In this document: one piece after another, positions 53,492-61,974 of the stretch
Position numbering within the stretch: the first letter of the stretch is position 1
Layout: every line of letters starts with the position of its first letter
Source of the DNA: DAOUTW01 sp964523575
GTDB lineage: Bacteria > Zixibacteria > MSB-5A5 > GN15 > JAAZOE01
Assembly (NCBI GenBank): GCA_964523575.1
Contig: CAZGAV010000006.1
Span: 1-64,000 of the forward strand
Direction of reading: 5' to 3'
DNA length: 64,000 nt
Position numbers and translations under genes: made by a program
Notes under the pieces: generated by a model
Told to the model about the DNA's origin: nothing
Seen by the model: only the letters and a program-made list of their open reading frames with translations
Database searches by the model: none

Positions 53492-53950
53492 TTAGATAAT
53501 ATGGAATTTCAACTTGGGGCCGGTGAATAAAAATCCCTCCCGCTCATAGAATCGAACCGTCCGTTCCCATCGCGGTCCGGGCGGAGCGGTGACATCGATT
53601 CTTTTCCAGCCGCGGGAACGGCCAAAGTCTTTGACCGTTTCCAGCAATTGCCGACCGATTTTACGAGAACGATATTCGGGAGCGACGTAGAGTTCATTGA
53701 TGATCCCGAAACTTCCCCCGGCATAAATGGCAAAGCATTCGACCAGGGTAATGACTCCGGCGGCCTGATCTCCATCATAGGCTATAAAGGCAACAAAACG
53801 ATCGGAGACGGAATTCCAATCATTTATCACCTTGTCGCGGTCGATCATGGCCGAAACCTCGGAATTTTCGCGCAATTCGAAAAGAAGTTTCTCGACCAGG
53901 GCAAAAACCGTTTCGGCCTGCTCAATTCCGGCCGGTTTGATAACAATCAT
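53492..53950 (-). CDS. GNAT-family N-acetyltransferase
   Basis: 152 residues. The acetyl-CoA-binding motif A reads GIINELYVAPEYRSRKIGRQLLET (strand-loop-helix, R/Q-x2-G-x-G/A variant SRKIGRQL). Motif B follows (RIDVTAPPGPRWERTVRFYEREGF). The substrate is unknown; small-molecule or protein N-terminus or antibiotic acetylation are possible. The gene starts 2 bp after the MFS stop, with its GGAGGT site inside the end of that gene, so the two are coupled, hinting at modification linked to transport. Confidence 0.85.
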   Translation of the reverse strand: MIVIKPAGIEQAETVFALVEKLLFELRENSEVSAMIDRDKVINDWNSVSDRFVAFIAYDGDQAAGVITLVECFAIYAGGSFGIINELYVAPEYRSRKIGRQLLETVKDFGRSRGWKRIDVTAPPGPRWERTVRFYEREGFLFTGPKLKFHII

Positions 53951-53952
53951 GT

Positions 53953-55134
53953 CTAAAGACCTCCTTCACTCAAACCTGAGGCGTCCTCCAGCCGCCTGAT
54001 CTTCCCCCGGCCGGGGACTTTTAGAGCAAAAACCATATCGATCAGGACAATAACGGCTCCGGCAATGAAGGTTGTTTTGTAGCCGAACATACTCCAGGCA
54101 ATCCCGCCGATGACCGGAATGATTATGGCCGTGACATGATTGGCGGTCATGCCGAATGACAGACACCCGGTCAAATCCTCGGGAGTGGATATTTTGCTCA
54201 GGTACGATTTCAAGGCGATTGACGATCCAAAGAGGATATTATCCACCAGATAAAAGCCGATCAGGACCGGCAGAAAGGAGACATAGGCGTAGCCGGTGAA
54301 GATGAAGACGAGAATCAGCGAACATCCAACCAGGACCCGGCGTTCGCCGATGCGGTCACTGAGATGTCCCAGATAACGGTTGGTGAAGATGGTAATGAAA
54401 TTGTTGGCCAGCATCACCGATGAAATGACGGTTATGTCCAGTCCATGATTTTTGACCAGCAGAAAGAGGGCGAAGGTAGTGAAAATATGCCGCCGGCATC
54501 CCCTGAGAAAGGACAGTGTATAATAGAGCCAGTATTTTTTCTTGATCTGTATTTTGCGTGTTTCGGTTTCTCCGCGGTTAGGCGGGAGGGCCAGCATGAG
54601 GTACAAGCCGACCAGCGCCACCGCGCCGCCGATGATATAAAAGGTCATCCGAAAATCAAGAAAAAGAGTCAGCAGGAGGACCAGTCCGGCGCCGACCAAC
54701 CCGGCCATCGATTCGTATGATGACAATTGGCCCTGGGCTTTGCCGATTCGGCTGGAATCGGAGATTGCCAGCAATTGAGAGGTATTGACCGGCTCGAAAT
54801 AATGGAAGCCAAATGACATCAGGACCGTAGCCAGACCGAGGCCGACGATTGACGGCGCCACACCGCAGAGCAGGAGACCGAAGCCGACGATAAAAATCGC
54901 CAGAGCCGCTATTTTTGATTCGGTGAAACGGACCGCCAGGGCGCCGGCACCGAAAGCCAGAAGACCGGGTATTTCCCGTACAGACTGAATAACGCCGACG
55001 TCAGTCGGTGAGGCATTGAAAACATCGACGGCGAAATTGTTGAACATGATACGCCAGGCATAAAAGCCGATCCAAGTCACGGCGGCCGAGAGGGTGATGG
55101 TAACAACGGAGACTTTCTTGATTCCCAGAGCCAT
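53953..55134 (-). CDS. major facilitator superfamily transporter
   Basis: 393 residues with about 12 helices in two halves; the linker near 185-200 (PPNRGETETRKIQIKKK) is basic and cytosolic. Loop 2-3-like motif A appears weakly in the second half as NRYLGHLSDRIGERRV. It resembles sugar or drug-efflux MFS proteins, but the substrate cannot be read. It has no close family signature and no regulator nearby. The GNAT gene follows at once and is coupled. A weak ribosome site precedes the ATG. Confidence 0.85.
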   Translation of the reverse strand: MALGIKKVSVVTITLSAAVTWIGFYAWRIMFNNFAVDVFNASPTDVGVIQSVREIPGLLAFGAGALAVRFTESKIAALAIFIVGFGLLLCGVAPSIVGLGLATVLMSFGFHYFEPVNTSQLLAISDSSRIGKAQGQLSSYESMAGLVGAGLVLLLTLFLDFRMTFYIIGGAVALVGLYLMLALPPNRGETETRKIQIKKKYWLYYTLSFLRGCRRHIFTTFALFLLVKNHGLDITVISSVMLANNFITIFTNRYLGHLSDRIGERRVLVGCSLILVFIFTGYAYVSFLPVLIGFYLVDNILFGSSIALKSYLSKISTPEDLTGCLSFGMTANHVTAIIIPVIGGIAWSMFGYKTTFIAGAVIVLIDMVFALKVPGRGKIRRLEDASGLSEGGL

Positions 55135-55225
55135 AATCGGCCCAAGATACTAAATCCCGGTGAAAGGGGTTAACGAAAAATCTGCCGGACAAAGCTTGCA
55201 GGCCGGAAATTTTATAATGGTCCGC

Positions 55226-56044
55226 TCAGCCGAGGGCGACGTCGAGGATCATCATGACGGCGAAGCCGATCATGACGCCGGAGGTGGCGGCATGAGAATG
55301 ACCGCCGGTCTGGGATTCAGGGATAAGCTCTTCGGCGACGACGAAAATCATGGCTCCGGCCGCAAATGACAGCGCATAGGGCAGGATCGGGCGGGCGATT
55401 AACACCAGCCAGGCACCGAGGACGCCGGCTATCGGCTCTACGATGCCCGATAATTGCCCATACCAGAAAGCCTTGAGACGAGTAATTTTTTCGCGCCGTA
55501 AGGGCATTGAAACCGCCAGCCCTTCGGGGAAATTCTGGATTCCAATTCCTATGGCCAGAGCGATAGCGCCCGCCAAATTGGCCGACGGCAACCCGGCGGC
55601 TACGGCGCCGAAGGCGACGCCCACGGCCAGCCCCTCCGGGATATTATGCAGGGTAATGGCCATTACCAGAAGGATACTTCGATGCCAGCTGGTGCTGATC
55701 CCCTCGGCTTCATCCATCGACATACTGGGGTGGATATGAGGCAAAATCATGTCGAGACCACGCAGAAAGATGGCACCGAGCAGGAATCCGGTCGCGGCCG
55801 GTATCCAGGCCGGAATGGGCCCATTTTCCGACATCTCAATGGCCGGGGCCAGAAGCGACCAGAAGCTGGCCGCAATCATCACTCCGGCGGCAAAACCCAG
55901 CATGGAATCCATTATTCGGCGTTTTGGCTCTTTGGCCAGAAAAACTCCGGCGGCGCCCAGCGCGGTCATCAGCCAGGTAAAGCAGGTCGCTACGAGGGCC
56001 TGCATGACCGGGCTCAATCCTTCGAACCATTGGGTCAGCGTCAT
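55226..56044 (-). CDS. ZIP-family divalent metal transporter
   Basis: 272 residues from ATG 56044; a GTG at 56056 is the alternative. Eight membrane helices are expected. The metal-binding motifs of helices 4 and 5 are present: HNIPEGLAVGVAFG and IGIQNFPEGLAVSMPL, with H/N-P-E-G pairs typical of ZupT/GufA-like transporters. The loop between helices 3 and 4 has HIHPSMSMDEAEG, and a C-terminal SQTGGHSHAATSG adds histidines. It should import zinc, iron or manganese, driven by the gradient. It is a single gene on the minus strand, with no Fur or Zur box recognised. Confidence 0.9.
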   Translation of the reverse strand: MTLTQWFEGLSPVMQALVATCFTWLMTALGAAGVFLAKEPKRRIMDSMLGFAAGVMIAASFWSLLAPAIEMSENGPIPAWIPAATGFLLGAIFLRGLDMILPHIHPSMSMDEAEGISTSWHRSILLVMAITLHNIPEGLAVGVAFGAVAAGLPSANLAGAIALAIGIGIQNFPEGLAVSMPLRREKITRLKAFWYGQLSGIVEPIAGVLGAWLVLIARPILPYALSFAAGAMIFVVAEELIPESQTGGHSHAATSGVMIGFAVMMILDVALG

Positions 56045-56409
56045 GGAATCGGTCACCCCTTATCCGGTTGAAGCAAGTTCAGGGATATATTATGCTGGAA
56101 TGAGGTTGAGCGAAAGGTTTTTCTTGAGGTTCGGTTCAGGCATCCTGTGCCTGTTCCAATGCTGGCTATAAGGCGACTGGAGGGCGGCAATTGGCCTCAG
56201 TTGGAATCAGTTGAGCCGGGCCGTAAATTTCGTTTATTATCTCAACGCAGAAGACAGATTGTCTACCGCGTGGATGTCCCCTATGTGATATTAAAAAGAG
56301 AAGGCCGGCGGGGCAACCGGCCTGTCGGGTGAGAGGAGGGGAAATAGGGGGCTTGATATGGATGCAGTAAGGTTTTCTTCCCTGTGCATCGAAAGAGTGT
56401 CGATGGTTT
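56045..56409. other. gene-free stretch
   Basis: Upstream region of the ZIP gene and downstream of the tiny basic ORF. Apart from the hairpin at 56302-56323 I see nothing definite; the plus frame 56147-56332 has no ribosome site. Confidence 0.5.
56292..56323 (-). terminator. intrinsic terminator of the GAF-DHp / small ORF unit
   Basis: AGGCCGG (56302-56308) pairs with CCGGCCT (56317-56323), followed on the minus strand by TCTC and TTTTT. It lies 87 bp past the end of the 38-codon ORF. Confidence 0.65.
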
Positions 56410-56526
56410 CTATTTCAAAGTCGTCCGGCGCGTTCGTCTTCGCCGTTCTTTGGCAATCGCGTCGCGGGAATGACAGACGCCGGATTTGATTTTAGCCTGT
56501 ACTCGAATTCGTTCCAGAATTTTCAT
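56410..56526 (-). CDS. 38-residue very basic small ORF coupled to the GAF-DHp gene
   Basis: ATG (plus 56524-56526) comes one base after the TAA of the upstream gene. GAGGAG, its ribosome site, is made of that gene's last two codons, so the two are translationally coupled. The product starts MKILERIRVQAKIKSG, contains C18 and H19, and ends in an Arg-rich segment ERRRRTRRTTLK; 14 of 38 residues are Lys or Arg. No family is recognised. It could be a small nucleic-acid-binding or regulatory protein, or a chance ORF; the coupling and the terminator after it speak for expression. Confidence 0.5.
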   Translation of the reverse strand: MKILERIRVQAKIKSGVCHSRDAIAKERRRRTRRTTLK

Positions 56527-56527
56527 G

Positions 56528-57271
56528 TTACTCCTCGTTGCCATCGGTTTCCGGAGGTTCCTCATCGCCGGATAATTTTATCATCCATTCGCCGTCAACA
56601 TAGGGAACGCGCGGGAGTTTTGAGACTTCTTTCAGTTTGGCCGTGACTTTCTGGATTTTTTTGGCCGACTCCTGGATAACGATCAATTTTTTGCGGACAT
56701 TCTCGGGCAGGCTTTCGAGTGTGTCCTCCAGCAATTCGAGGTTGCCCAGAAGCGGCGTCAGGTAATTGTTGATCTCATGGTTGACCCCCACGGCCAGATC
56801 TTCGACGGCTCGATTGGGGGCCGTGACCAAGGCCAGGATCGAGGCTAGAGCGCGGAGGAATTCATCATAATCATGAAGCCGGACTTTGTCCAGTTTGACG
56901 CCGACAAGAGCGCCGATTTGGCGGGATTCGAATTCGATGGGGAGAAAGAAAACCGACCGGACGGTCTCCCCGCCCAATTCGAGGTAAGCCGACCGGAGTT
57001 TGAATTGGCGGCGGAGCATCATGAGCAAGGCGTTTTCGGTCTCTTCCATTATCTTCCGGTCGTCTTCGGTTCCTGCGGAGACAGCCCTGGTAATGATTTC
57101 ATCGCCGCCATCCCACAAAAGCAGAGCGCCAGCCGCGAGTCCGATATATCCGACGGCTCCGGCCAGACCCTTCTCGGCGACGATCTCGATCGACTCGCCG
57201 GCCGCGGCGGCCAGAGCGGCCTGAGCCAGCGCCTGATATCGAGATTCCTCTTTGTGGGACAATTCGCTCAT
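56528..57271 (-). CDS. GAF-DHp protein: histidine-kinase-like but without an ATPase domain
   Basis: 247 residues from ATG 57271 (TTG 57292 is the other option). The first 150 residues form a GAF-like sensor (GAVGYIGLAAGALLLWDGGDE; FFLPIEFESRQIGALVGVKL). A dimerisation/phosphoacceptor helix follows, with an H-box VGVNHEINNYLTPLLGNLELL (H165, typical N-H-E-I-N-N). After that only about 80 residues remain, with no N, G1, F or G2 boxes, so no HATPase_c domain exists. It is not truncated by a stop in an obvious kinase frame. It may act as a phosphotransfer or dimerisation partner, or as a regulator of another kinase. A small basic ORF is coupled downstream. Confidence 0.8.
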   Translation of the reverse strand: MSELSHKEESRYQALAQAALAAAAGESIEIVAEKGLAGAVGYIGLAAGALLLWDGGDEIITRAVSAGTEDDRKIMEETENALLMMLRRQFKLRSAYLELGGETVRSVFFLPIEFESRQIGALVGVKLDKVRLHDYDEFLRALASILALVTAPNRAVEDLAVGVNHEINNYLTPLLGNLELLEDTLESLPENVRKKLIVIQESAKKIQKVTAKLKEVSKLPRVPYVDGEWMIKLSGDEEPPETDGNEE

Positions 57272-57330
57272 ATCAAGAACCTGTTTGAGCAAAAGCTATG
57301 CCCTTGCCGGGAATTTATTCCAAATCGTTT

Positions 57331-57359
57331 TTGACAGACCGAGGCGAGTACAGTAGTAT
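57331..57359 (+). promoter_or_regulatory. sigma-70-like promoter upstream of purF
   Basis: TTGACA (57331-57336), a 17-base spacer, TAGTAT (57354-57359). A TGTCAA at 57360-57365 or so mirrors the -35, giving TTGACA...TGTCAA. It is 200 bases upstream of the purF start. Confidence 0.5.
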
Positions 57360-57507
57360 TGTCAATTGCCCAACCGCCTTTTCTCTTTATACTTACCGGC
57401 ACCCAAATCTTTCCCGGCAATCGTCTCAATCCTTGAGTCCCACGAACTCCGGAGACAATATGAAAAAGTTTTCATGATTTTTGCATCAATATAATGCTTT
57501 AGACATC

Positions 57508-57535
57508 TTGACATACCCGAAAAAAACAATAAATT
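57508..57535 (+). promoter_or_regulatory. second sigma-70-like promoter close to purF
   Basis: TTGACA (57508-57513), 16 bases, TAAATT (57530-57535). It would give a short leader ending in GGAG before ATG 57563. Confidence 0.5.
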
Positions 57536-57562
57536 AGGGGTTTTTCCTGCGGAGAAACGCGG

Positions 57563-58957
57563 ATGGCAGAAGAAATAATTCATGATAATTGCGGCGTCTT
57601 CGGGATCGTCGGCGCCAGGAAAGCCGCCGAACTGACTTACTTCGGCCTCTATTCCCTCCAGCATCGCGGACAGGAATCAGCCGGAATCGTGACCTCGGAC
57701 GGAAATCGCTTATATCTTTATAAAGGGATGGGGCAAGTTTCCGACGTCTTTTCGGAAGAGCTTGTTTTTGATCGTCTCAAAGGCAGTACTGCCGTCGGGC
57801 ATGTCCGCTATTCGACCACCGGCGCCAGTTCCATTACCAATATTCAGCCATTTGTAATTACCAATCGCGACCGGATGCTGGCCGTGGCACATAACGGCAA
57901 CCTGACCAATTCGCTTGAATTGAAGCAAAGGCTGGAAGCCAGCGGCTCCATTTTTCAAACCACGTCCGATACGGAAATCATCCTCCATCTCGTGGCCCGA
58001 TCGCAGGGAGAAGACAATTTCAGTAAAATTTGCGAAGCCGTCAAGAAATTGAAAGGCGCCTACTGTTACCTCTTCTGCGAAGAGAACGGTATAATCGCCG
58101 CCCGTGATCCCTGGGGTTTCCGACCGTTGGCTCTGGGACGACTCAATGGTCACTGGGTGGTGGCTTCGGAAACCTGCGCCTTCGATATTATCGGGGCCAA
58201 ATACGAGCGTGAAATCGAGCCGGGCGAAGTCCTCGAAATCACTTCCAATGGTTTACGCAGTTCTTTTCCGCATCGTAAGGTCAAACATGCTTTCTGCATT
58301 TTCGAATATATTTATTTCTCACGTCCGGATTCAATCATATTCGGCGAAAACGTCGATAAGGTCCGGCGGCGGCTGGGACGCCTGCTGGCCCGGGAGCATC
58401 CGGCCGAGGCCGATATCGTCATCGGTATCCCCGACTCGGCCAACACAGCGGCGCTGGGTTATTCGGAAGAATCCGGGATTAAATTCGAAATCGGCCTGAT
58501 TCGGAATCATTATGTGGGACGGTCTTTTATCGACCCCGAGCAGAAAATCCGCGATCTCGACGTCAAAGTCAAATTCAATACAGTCAAAGGCGCTATCCAG
58601 GGCAAGCGGGTAGTACTGGTCGATGATTCCATTGTCCGCGGAACGACCTCCAAAAAACTGGTGCAGTTGGTGCGTCAGGCGGGAGCCAAGGAGATTCATT
58701 TCCGGGTTTCCGCGCCGCCGCTGATTTCCCCCTGCTATTTCGGCATCGATATGCCGACCAAAGACCAATTCATTGCCAACAAGAAAACCATCAAACAGAT
58801 CGAGAAATACCTCAAAGTGGAATCGCTGGGCTACCTCTCGGTCAAGGGTATGCTGGCGATGCCGTCATTGCCGGACGATAATTTCTGCGTCGGTTGCTTC
58901 ACTTCCAATTACCCCATCAAGATAGACGCCGTCAATAATAAGTTCCAGCTGGGCTGA
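57563..58957 (+). CDS. purF: amidophosphoribosyltransferase
   Basis: 464 residues. It makes 5-phosphoribosylamine, the first committed step of purine synthesis. The precursor starts with nine residues, then C10 (HDNCGVFGIVG), the N-terminal nucleophile freed by self-processing, as in the Fe-S-containing Bacillus-type enzyme. The glutaminase core shows LQHRGQESAGI and VAHNGNLTN. The PRPP loop is VVLVDDSIVRGTTSKKL. Cysteines in HAFCIFEY, ISPCYFG and CVGCF match the [4Fe-4S] ligand pattern of that group. No purL or purM neighbour is visible. GGAG precedes the start by 8 bp; two promoter-like sites lie upstream. Confidence 0.96.
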   Translation: MAEEIIHDNCGVFGIVGARKAAELTYFGLYSLQHRGQESAGIVTSDGNRLYLYKGMGQVSDVFSEELVFDRLKGSTAVGHVRYSTTGASSITNIQPFVITNRDRMLAVAHNGNLTNSLELKQRLEASGSIFQTTSDTEIILHLVARSQGEDNFSKICEAVKKLKGAYCYLFCEENGIIAARDPWGFRPLALGRLNGHWVVASETCAFDIIGAKYEREIEPGEVLEITSNGLRSSFPHRKVKHAFCIFEYIYFSRPDSIIFGENVDKVRRRLGRLLAREHPAEADIVIGIPDSANTAALGYSEESGIKFEIGLIRNHYVGRSFIDPEQKIRDLDVKVKFNTVKGAIQGKRVVLVDDSIVRGTTSKKLVQLVRQAGAKEIHFRVSAPPLISPCYFGIDMPTKDQFIANKKTIKQIEKYLKVESLGYLSVKGMLAMPSLPDDNFCVGCFTSNYPIKIDAVNNKFQLG

Positions 58958-59012
58958 TTTCCGCCCAACTAATTTTCCCTCCCGCCGATATAATGGGTAA
59001 AAAGACAAGCCG

Positions 59013-59040
59013 TTGACAATTGGCGGCAACTGCGTATATT
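59013..59040 (+). promoter_or_regulatory. sigma-70-like promoter of the second subtilase gene
   Basis: TTGACA (59013-59018), 16-base spacer, TATATT (59035-59040). Transcription would start near 59047, before ATG 59075 or 59105. Confidence 0.6.
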
Positions 59041-59104
59041 ATTATGTAGAGTAACCGGAGACGTTCATACCCCTATGTCTTGCCTTTTGGTACAGGTGCC
59101 CCGG

Positions 59105-61837
59105 ATGAAAAAAGCGGCGAAAATAATCTTGATACTGGCCCTGTGCGCTGGTTTTCCCGGCGCCTCCGCTGCCGCCGAGCGTCCGCCTTCCCAAAGGATA
59201 ATCAACCGGAGTTCCGAAAACCTGATTCCCCGGCAGGCGGCAGTCAAGCCTGCGACAGTCTCGATCGATCCCGGCGCTGAAATCGACCGGGTGATCGTCA
59301 AACTGACTGAGGGGTCGCGCGGAAGGCTGGCCGACGGCAGAATCCTTTCGCTTGGGGGCCGAAATCTGACAGAAATCAACCATATCGTTGACGCCAATTC
59401 GGCGGGTTCAATTCAGAGACTGACCGATAAGACTCCCGATCAGGTCGAGCGTCAGAAATTTCTATTGGAAAATAAATGCGGCCGCCAGCTGGCCGATATG
59501 AATAATTATTTCAGCATCCCGGTTTCATCGGCGGCCGAAGCGGAGAATTTGATAAGGCAATTGAATGCACGGCCCGAAGTGGAAATCGCCTATGCCGAAC
59601 CGCGTCCGATCTACGCCATTGATATCCCTCCCTCGACGCCTCACTATGACAGTCTCCAGTTGTATTTGCGGCCCGCTCCCACCGGGATTGACGCCGATTA
59701 TTCCCGAACCATCACCGGTGGTGACGGTGCCGGGGTCAGGATTGTCGATATCGAGGGCAATTGGAAATTCGACCATGAGGATCTCGACGGAGCCGCCGGC
59801 GGCCTTATCGCCGGCGATCTTATTGACGATCAGAATTGGCGCAATCATGGGACGGCTGTGATCGGTATTATGATCGGCGGCGACAACGGTTACGGCGTGA
59901 CCGGTATTGTTCCCAACGCCAGTATCGGCATGGTTTCCATCGGAAGCATGAGCACGACTGAAGCGATTCTTATGGCGATCGACAGCATGGAGGCCGGCGA
60001 TATATTGCTGATGGAGCTCCACGCCCCCGGGCCGCGATACGATTTTTTGCCGCGCGACGATCAGATGGGTTATGTCTGCATGGAATACTGGCAGGGCAAT
60101 TTCGATGCTTTTCAACTGGCCTGGGCCAAGGGGATTATCGTCGTCGAAGCCGCCGGCAACGGTTACGAGAACCTCGACGATGCTATTTATGAGAACCGCT
60201 TCGATACCACCTACCGCAATTCGCATGCTATCATGGTCGGCGCCGGGGCTCCTCCATCGGGCAATTACGGCCTCGATCGAGCCAAGATGGATTTTTCCAA
60301 TTACGGTCATCGACTCAATCTTCAGGGATACGGTCAGGAAGTGGTTACGACCGGCTACGGACTTCTTTTCACGGGCGGCGGCGACGAGCGCCAGTATTAT
60401 ACCGGAGGTTTCAACGGCACCTCATCGGCGGCGCCGATGGTGGCTGGAGCAGTGGCGGCCCTGCAAGGGATATATCAGTTGCGATTCGGGGGAGCGATGC
60501 TTGATGCCGACCGCGTTCGTGACGTCCTTTACGCTACCGGTACGCCGCAACAACCGTCCTCATGGTTGAATATCGGACCGCGGCCCAATTTACGGGCGGC
60601 TGATTCGGCTCTACCGGCCCCCCTGGAATTGAGTTTGAATCCTCTCTATTTCGATACCCTCGTCGAGGTCGGCACTCAAATATCGGTCTTCTTTGACATG
60701 ACCAACCAGTCATCGGAAACGACGCTGGAATATTCCATCACCGCCCTTGACAGTCTGGCCAAGAACCCTGTCGGCGATTGGCTCAGGGTGGCCAGTTCGA
60801 CTGGGATGATTTCACCCCTTAATCTTGAAACTGTGGAGGTGGTCCTTGACGGTACAATTATCGAAGACCGTTCGCAGATTTACAAAGGCCTGATTGAGAT
60901 CAGCTACGGCGAGCAGGGTGGATCAATGGACAAAAAGGCCGTAGTGCCGGTTTTCGTAACTGTTCCATGCGCTGATACGACATATGCCGTAAAATCTTCA
61001 TCCGATCCCGAAGGAACTGATTTTAATTGGATCGATATCACGACCATCGGCGCGAAAATTCAATCGTATTCATGGTACAACGATTTCGTCTCCGAGGAAA
61101 TCCTTGATGACGGCACAGCCGGGCCGTTCTATATCGGTTTCGATTTCCCCTTCTATGACAGCGTTTACCATTATATTTATATCGGCGCCAACGGCGGCTT
61201 GTCATTGACCGACAGCGACATCAACGTCGAAGGGTACTATGAGGCGGTGCCTATCCCCAACCCGCCTTTCGAGACATTTATCGCGCCTTTCTGGAATGAT
61301 TTGAATCTTGATGTTCCCTCGGGCGGGCACGGTTCGGTTTATTTATATCGTCACGGTCCCGACAGCCTGGTCGTGGCTTTTCATAATGTCGCCGGTTACA
61401 GTTTCCCATCTGATACGAATATTACCTTCGAGGCCATCCTGACCCGAAACGGCAACATCAAATTCCAATATCTTTCGGTCGGTGATTCGGGGATGGCCGA
61501 TTCGGCCATTATCGGCATTTCCAAGTATGACTGCCAAGCGGCGCCTTATGTATTGGAAAGCGATCCGATCGAACATCTTGTGACCGACAGCACGGCTGTC
61601 CTGTTCGATTATGCCTATATAATCTGGGAGATGTCCGGTGACGCCAATGGCGACGGCGACGTCAATATCGGTGACGCCGTCTATATGATAAACTGGATTT
61701 TCAAAGGCGGACCGGCGCCAAAAAATTTGAAAGAGGCCGACGCCAATTGTGACGGTAATCCCAACGTCGGCGACGCCGTTTATCTCATCAATTACGTCTT
61801 CAAATCCGGCCCGGCTCCATGCTCATATGAATTATAA
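59105..61837 (+). CDS. secreted S8 subtilase with dockerin-like tail
   Basis: 910 residues from ATG 59105, which starts a good signal peptide (KKAAKIILILALCAGFPGASA); ATG 59075 would add ten. After a propeptide region (about 25-190) the S8 domain has triad D215 (VDIEGNW), H248 (NHGTAVIG) and S440 (GTSSAAP), numbered from 59105. A linker with beta domains follows (including a choice-of-anchor-like region with FYIGFDFPFYDSVYHYIYIGANG, here cited in part). The tail has two Ca-binding-like half-repeats, GDANGDGDVNIGDAVYMINWIF (quoted in part: GDANGDGDVNIGD) and ADANCDGNPNVGDAVYLI. The other subtilase in this window ends in a T9SS-type domain instead, so the two take different routes or anchors. 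Confidence 0.9.
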   Translation: MKKAAKIILILALCAGFPGASAAAERPPSQRIINRSSENLIPRQAAVKPATVSIDPGAEIDRVIVKLTEGSRGRLADGRILSLGGRNLTEINHIVDANSAGSIQRLTDKTPDQVERQKFLLENKCGRQLADMNNYFSIPVSSAAEAENLIRQLNARPEVEIAYAEPRPIYAIDIPPSTPHYDSLQLYLRPAPTGIDADYSRTITGGDGAGVRIVDIEGNWKFDHEDLDGAAGGLIAGDLIDDQNWRNHGTAVIGIMIGGDNGYGVTGIVPNASIGMVSIGSMSTTEAILMAIDSMEAGDILLMELHAPGPRYDFLPRDDQMGYVCMEYWQGNFDAFQLAWAKGIIVVEAAGNGYENLDDAIYENRFDTTYRNSHAIMVGAGAPPSGNYGLDRAKMDFSNYGHRLNLQGYGQEVVTTGYGLLFTGGGDERQYYTGGFNGTSSAAPMVAGAVAALQGIYQLRFGGAMLDADRVRDVLYATGTPQQPSSWLNIGPRPNLRAADSALPAPLELSLNPLYFDTLVEVGTQISVFFDMTNQSSETTLEYSITALDSLAKNPVGDWLRVASSTGMISPLNLETVEVVLDGTIIEDRSQIYKGLIEISYGEQGGSMDKKAVVPVFVTVPCADTTYAVKSSSDPEGTDFNWIDITTIGAKIQSYSWYNDFVSEEILDDGTAGPFYIGFDFPFYDSVYHYIYIGANGGLSLTDSDINVEGYYEAVPIPNPPFETFIAPFWNDLNLDVPSGGHGSVYLYRHGPDSLVVAFHNVAGYSFPSDTNITFEAILTRNGNIKFQYLSVGDSGMADSAIIGISKYDCQAAPYVLESDPIEHLVTDSTAVLFDYAYIIWEMSGDANGDGDVNIGDAVYMINWIFKGGPAPKNLKEADANCDGNPNVGDAVYLINYVFKSGPAPCSYEL

Positions 61838-61974
61838 CAGGCCGGTATTAACTCACTCTCGACAACCTGAAGATTCTCGAATTAGCTTCAATGATAATTG
61901 GCCTCATCCATAATCACGGTTCAAGGGTTATCGAGATATATGGAAAAGCCTTAGATGATTAAATATTTCTTGGG

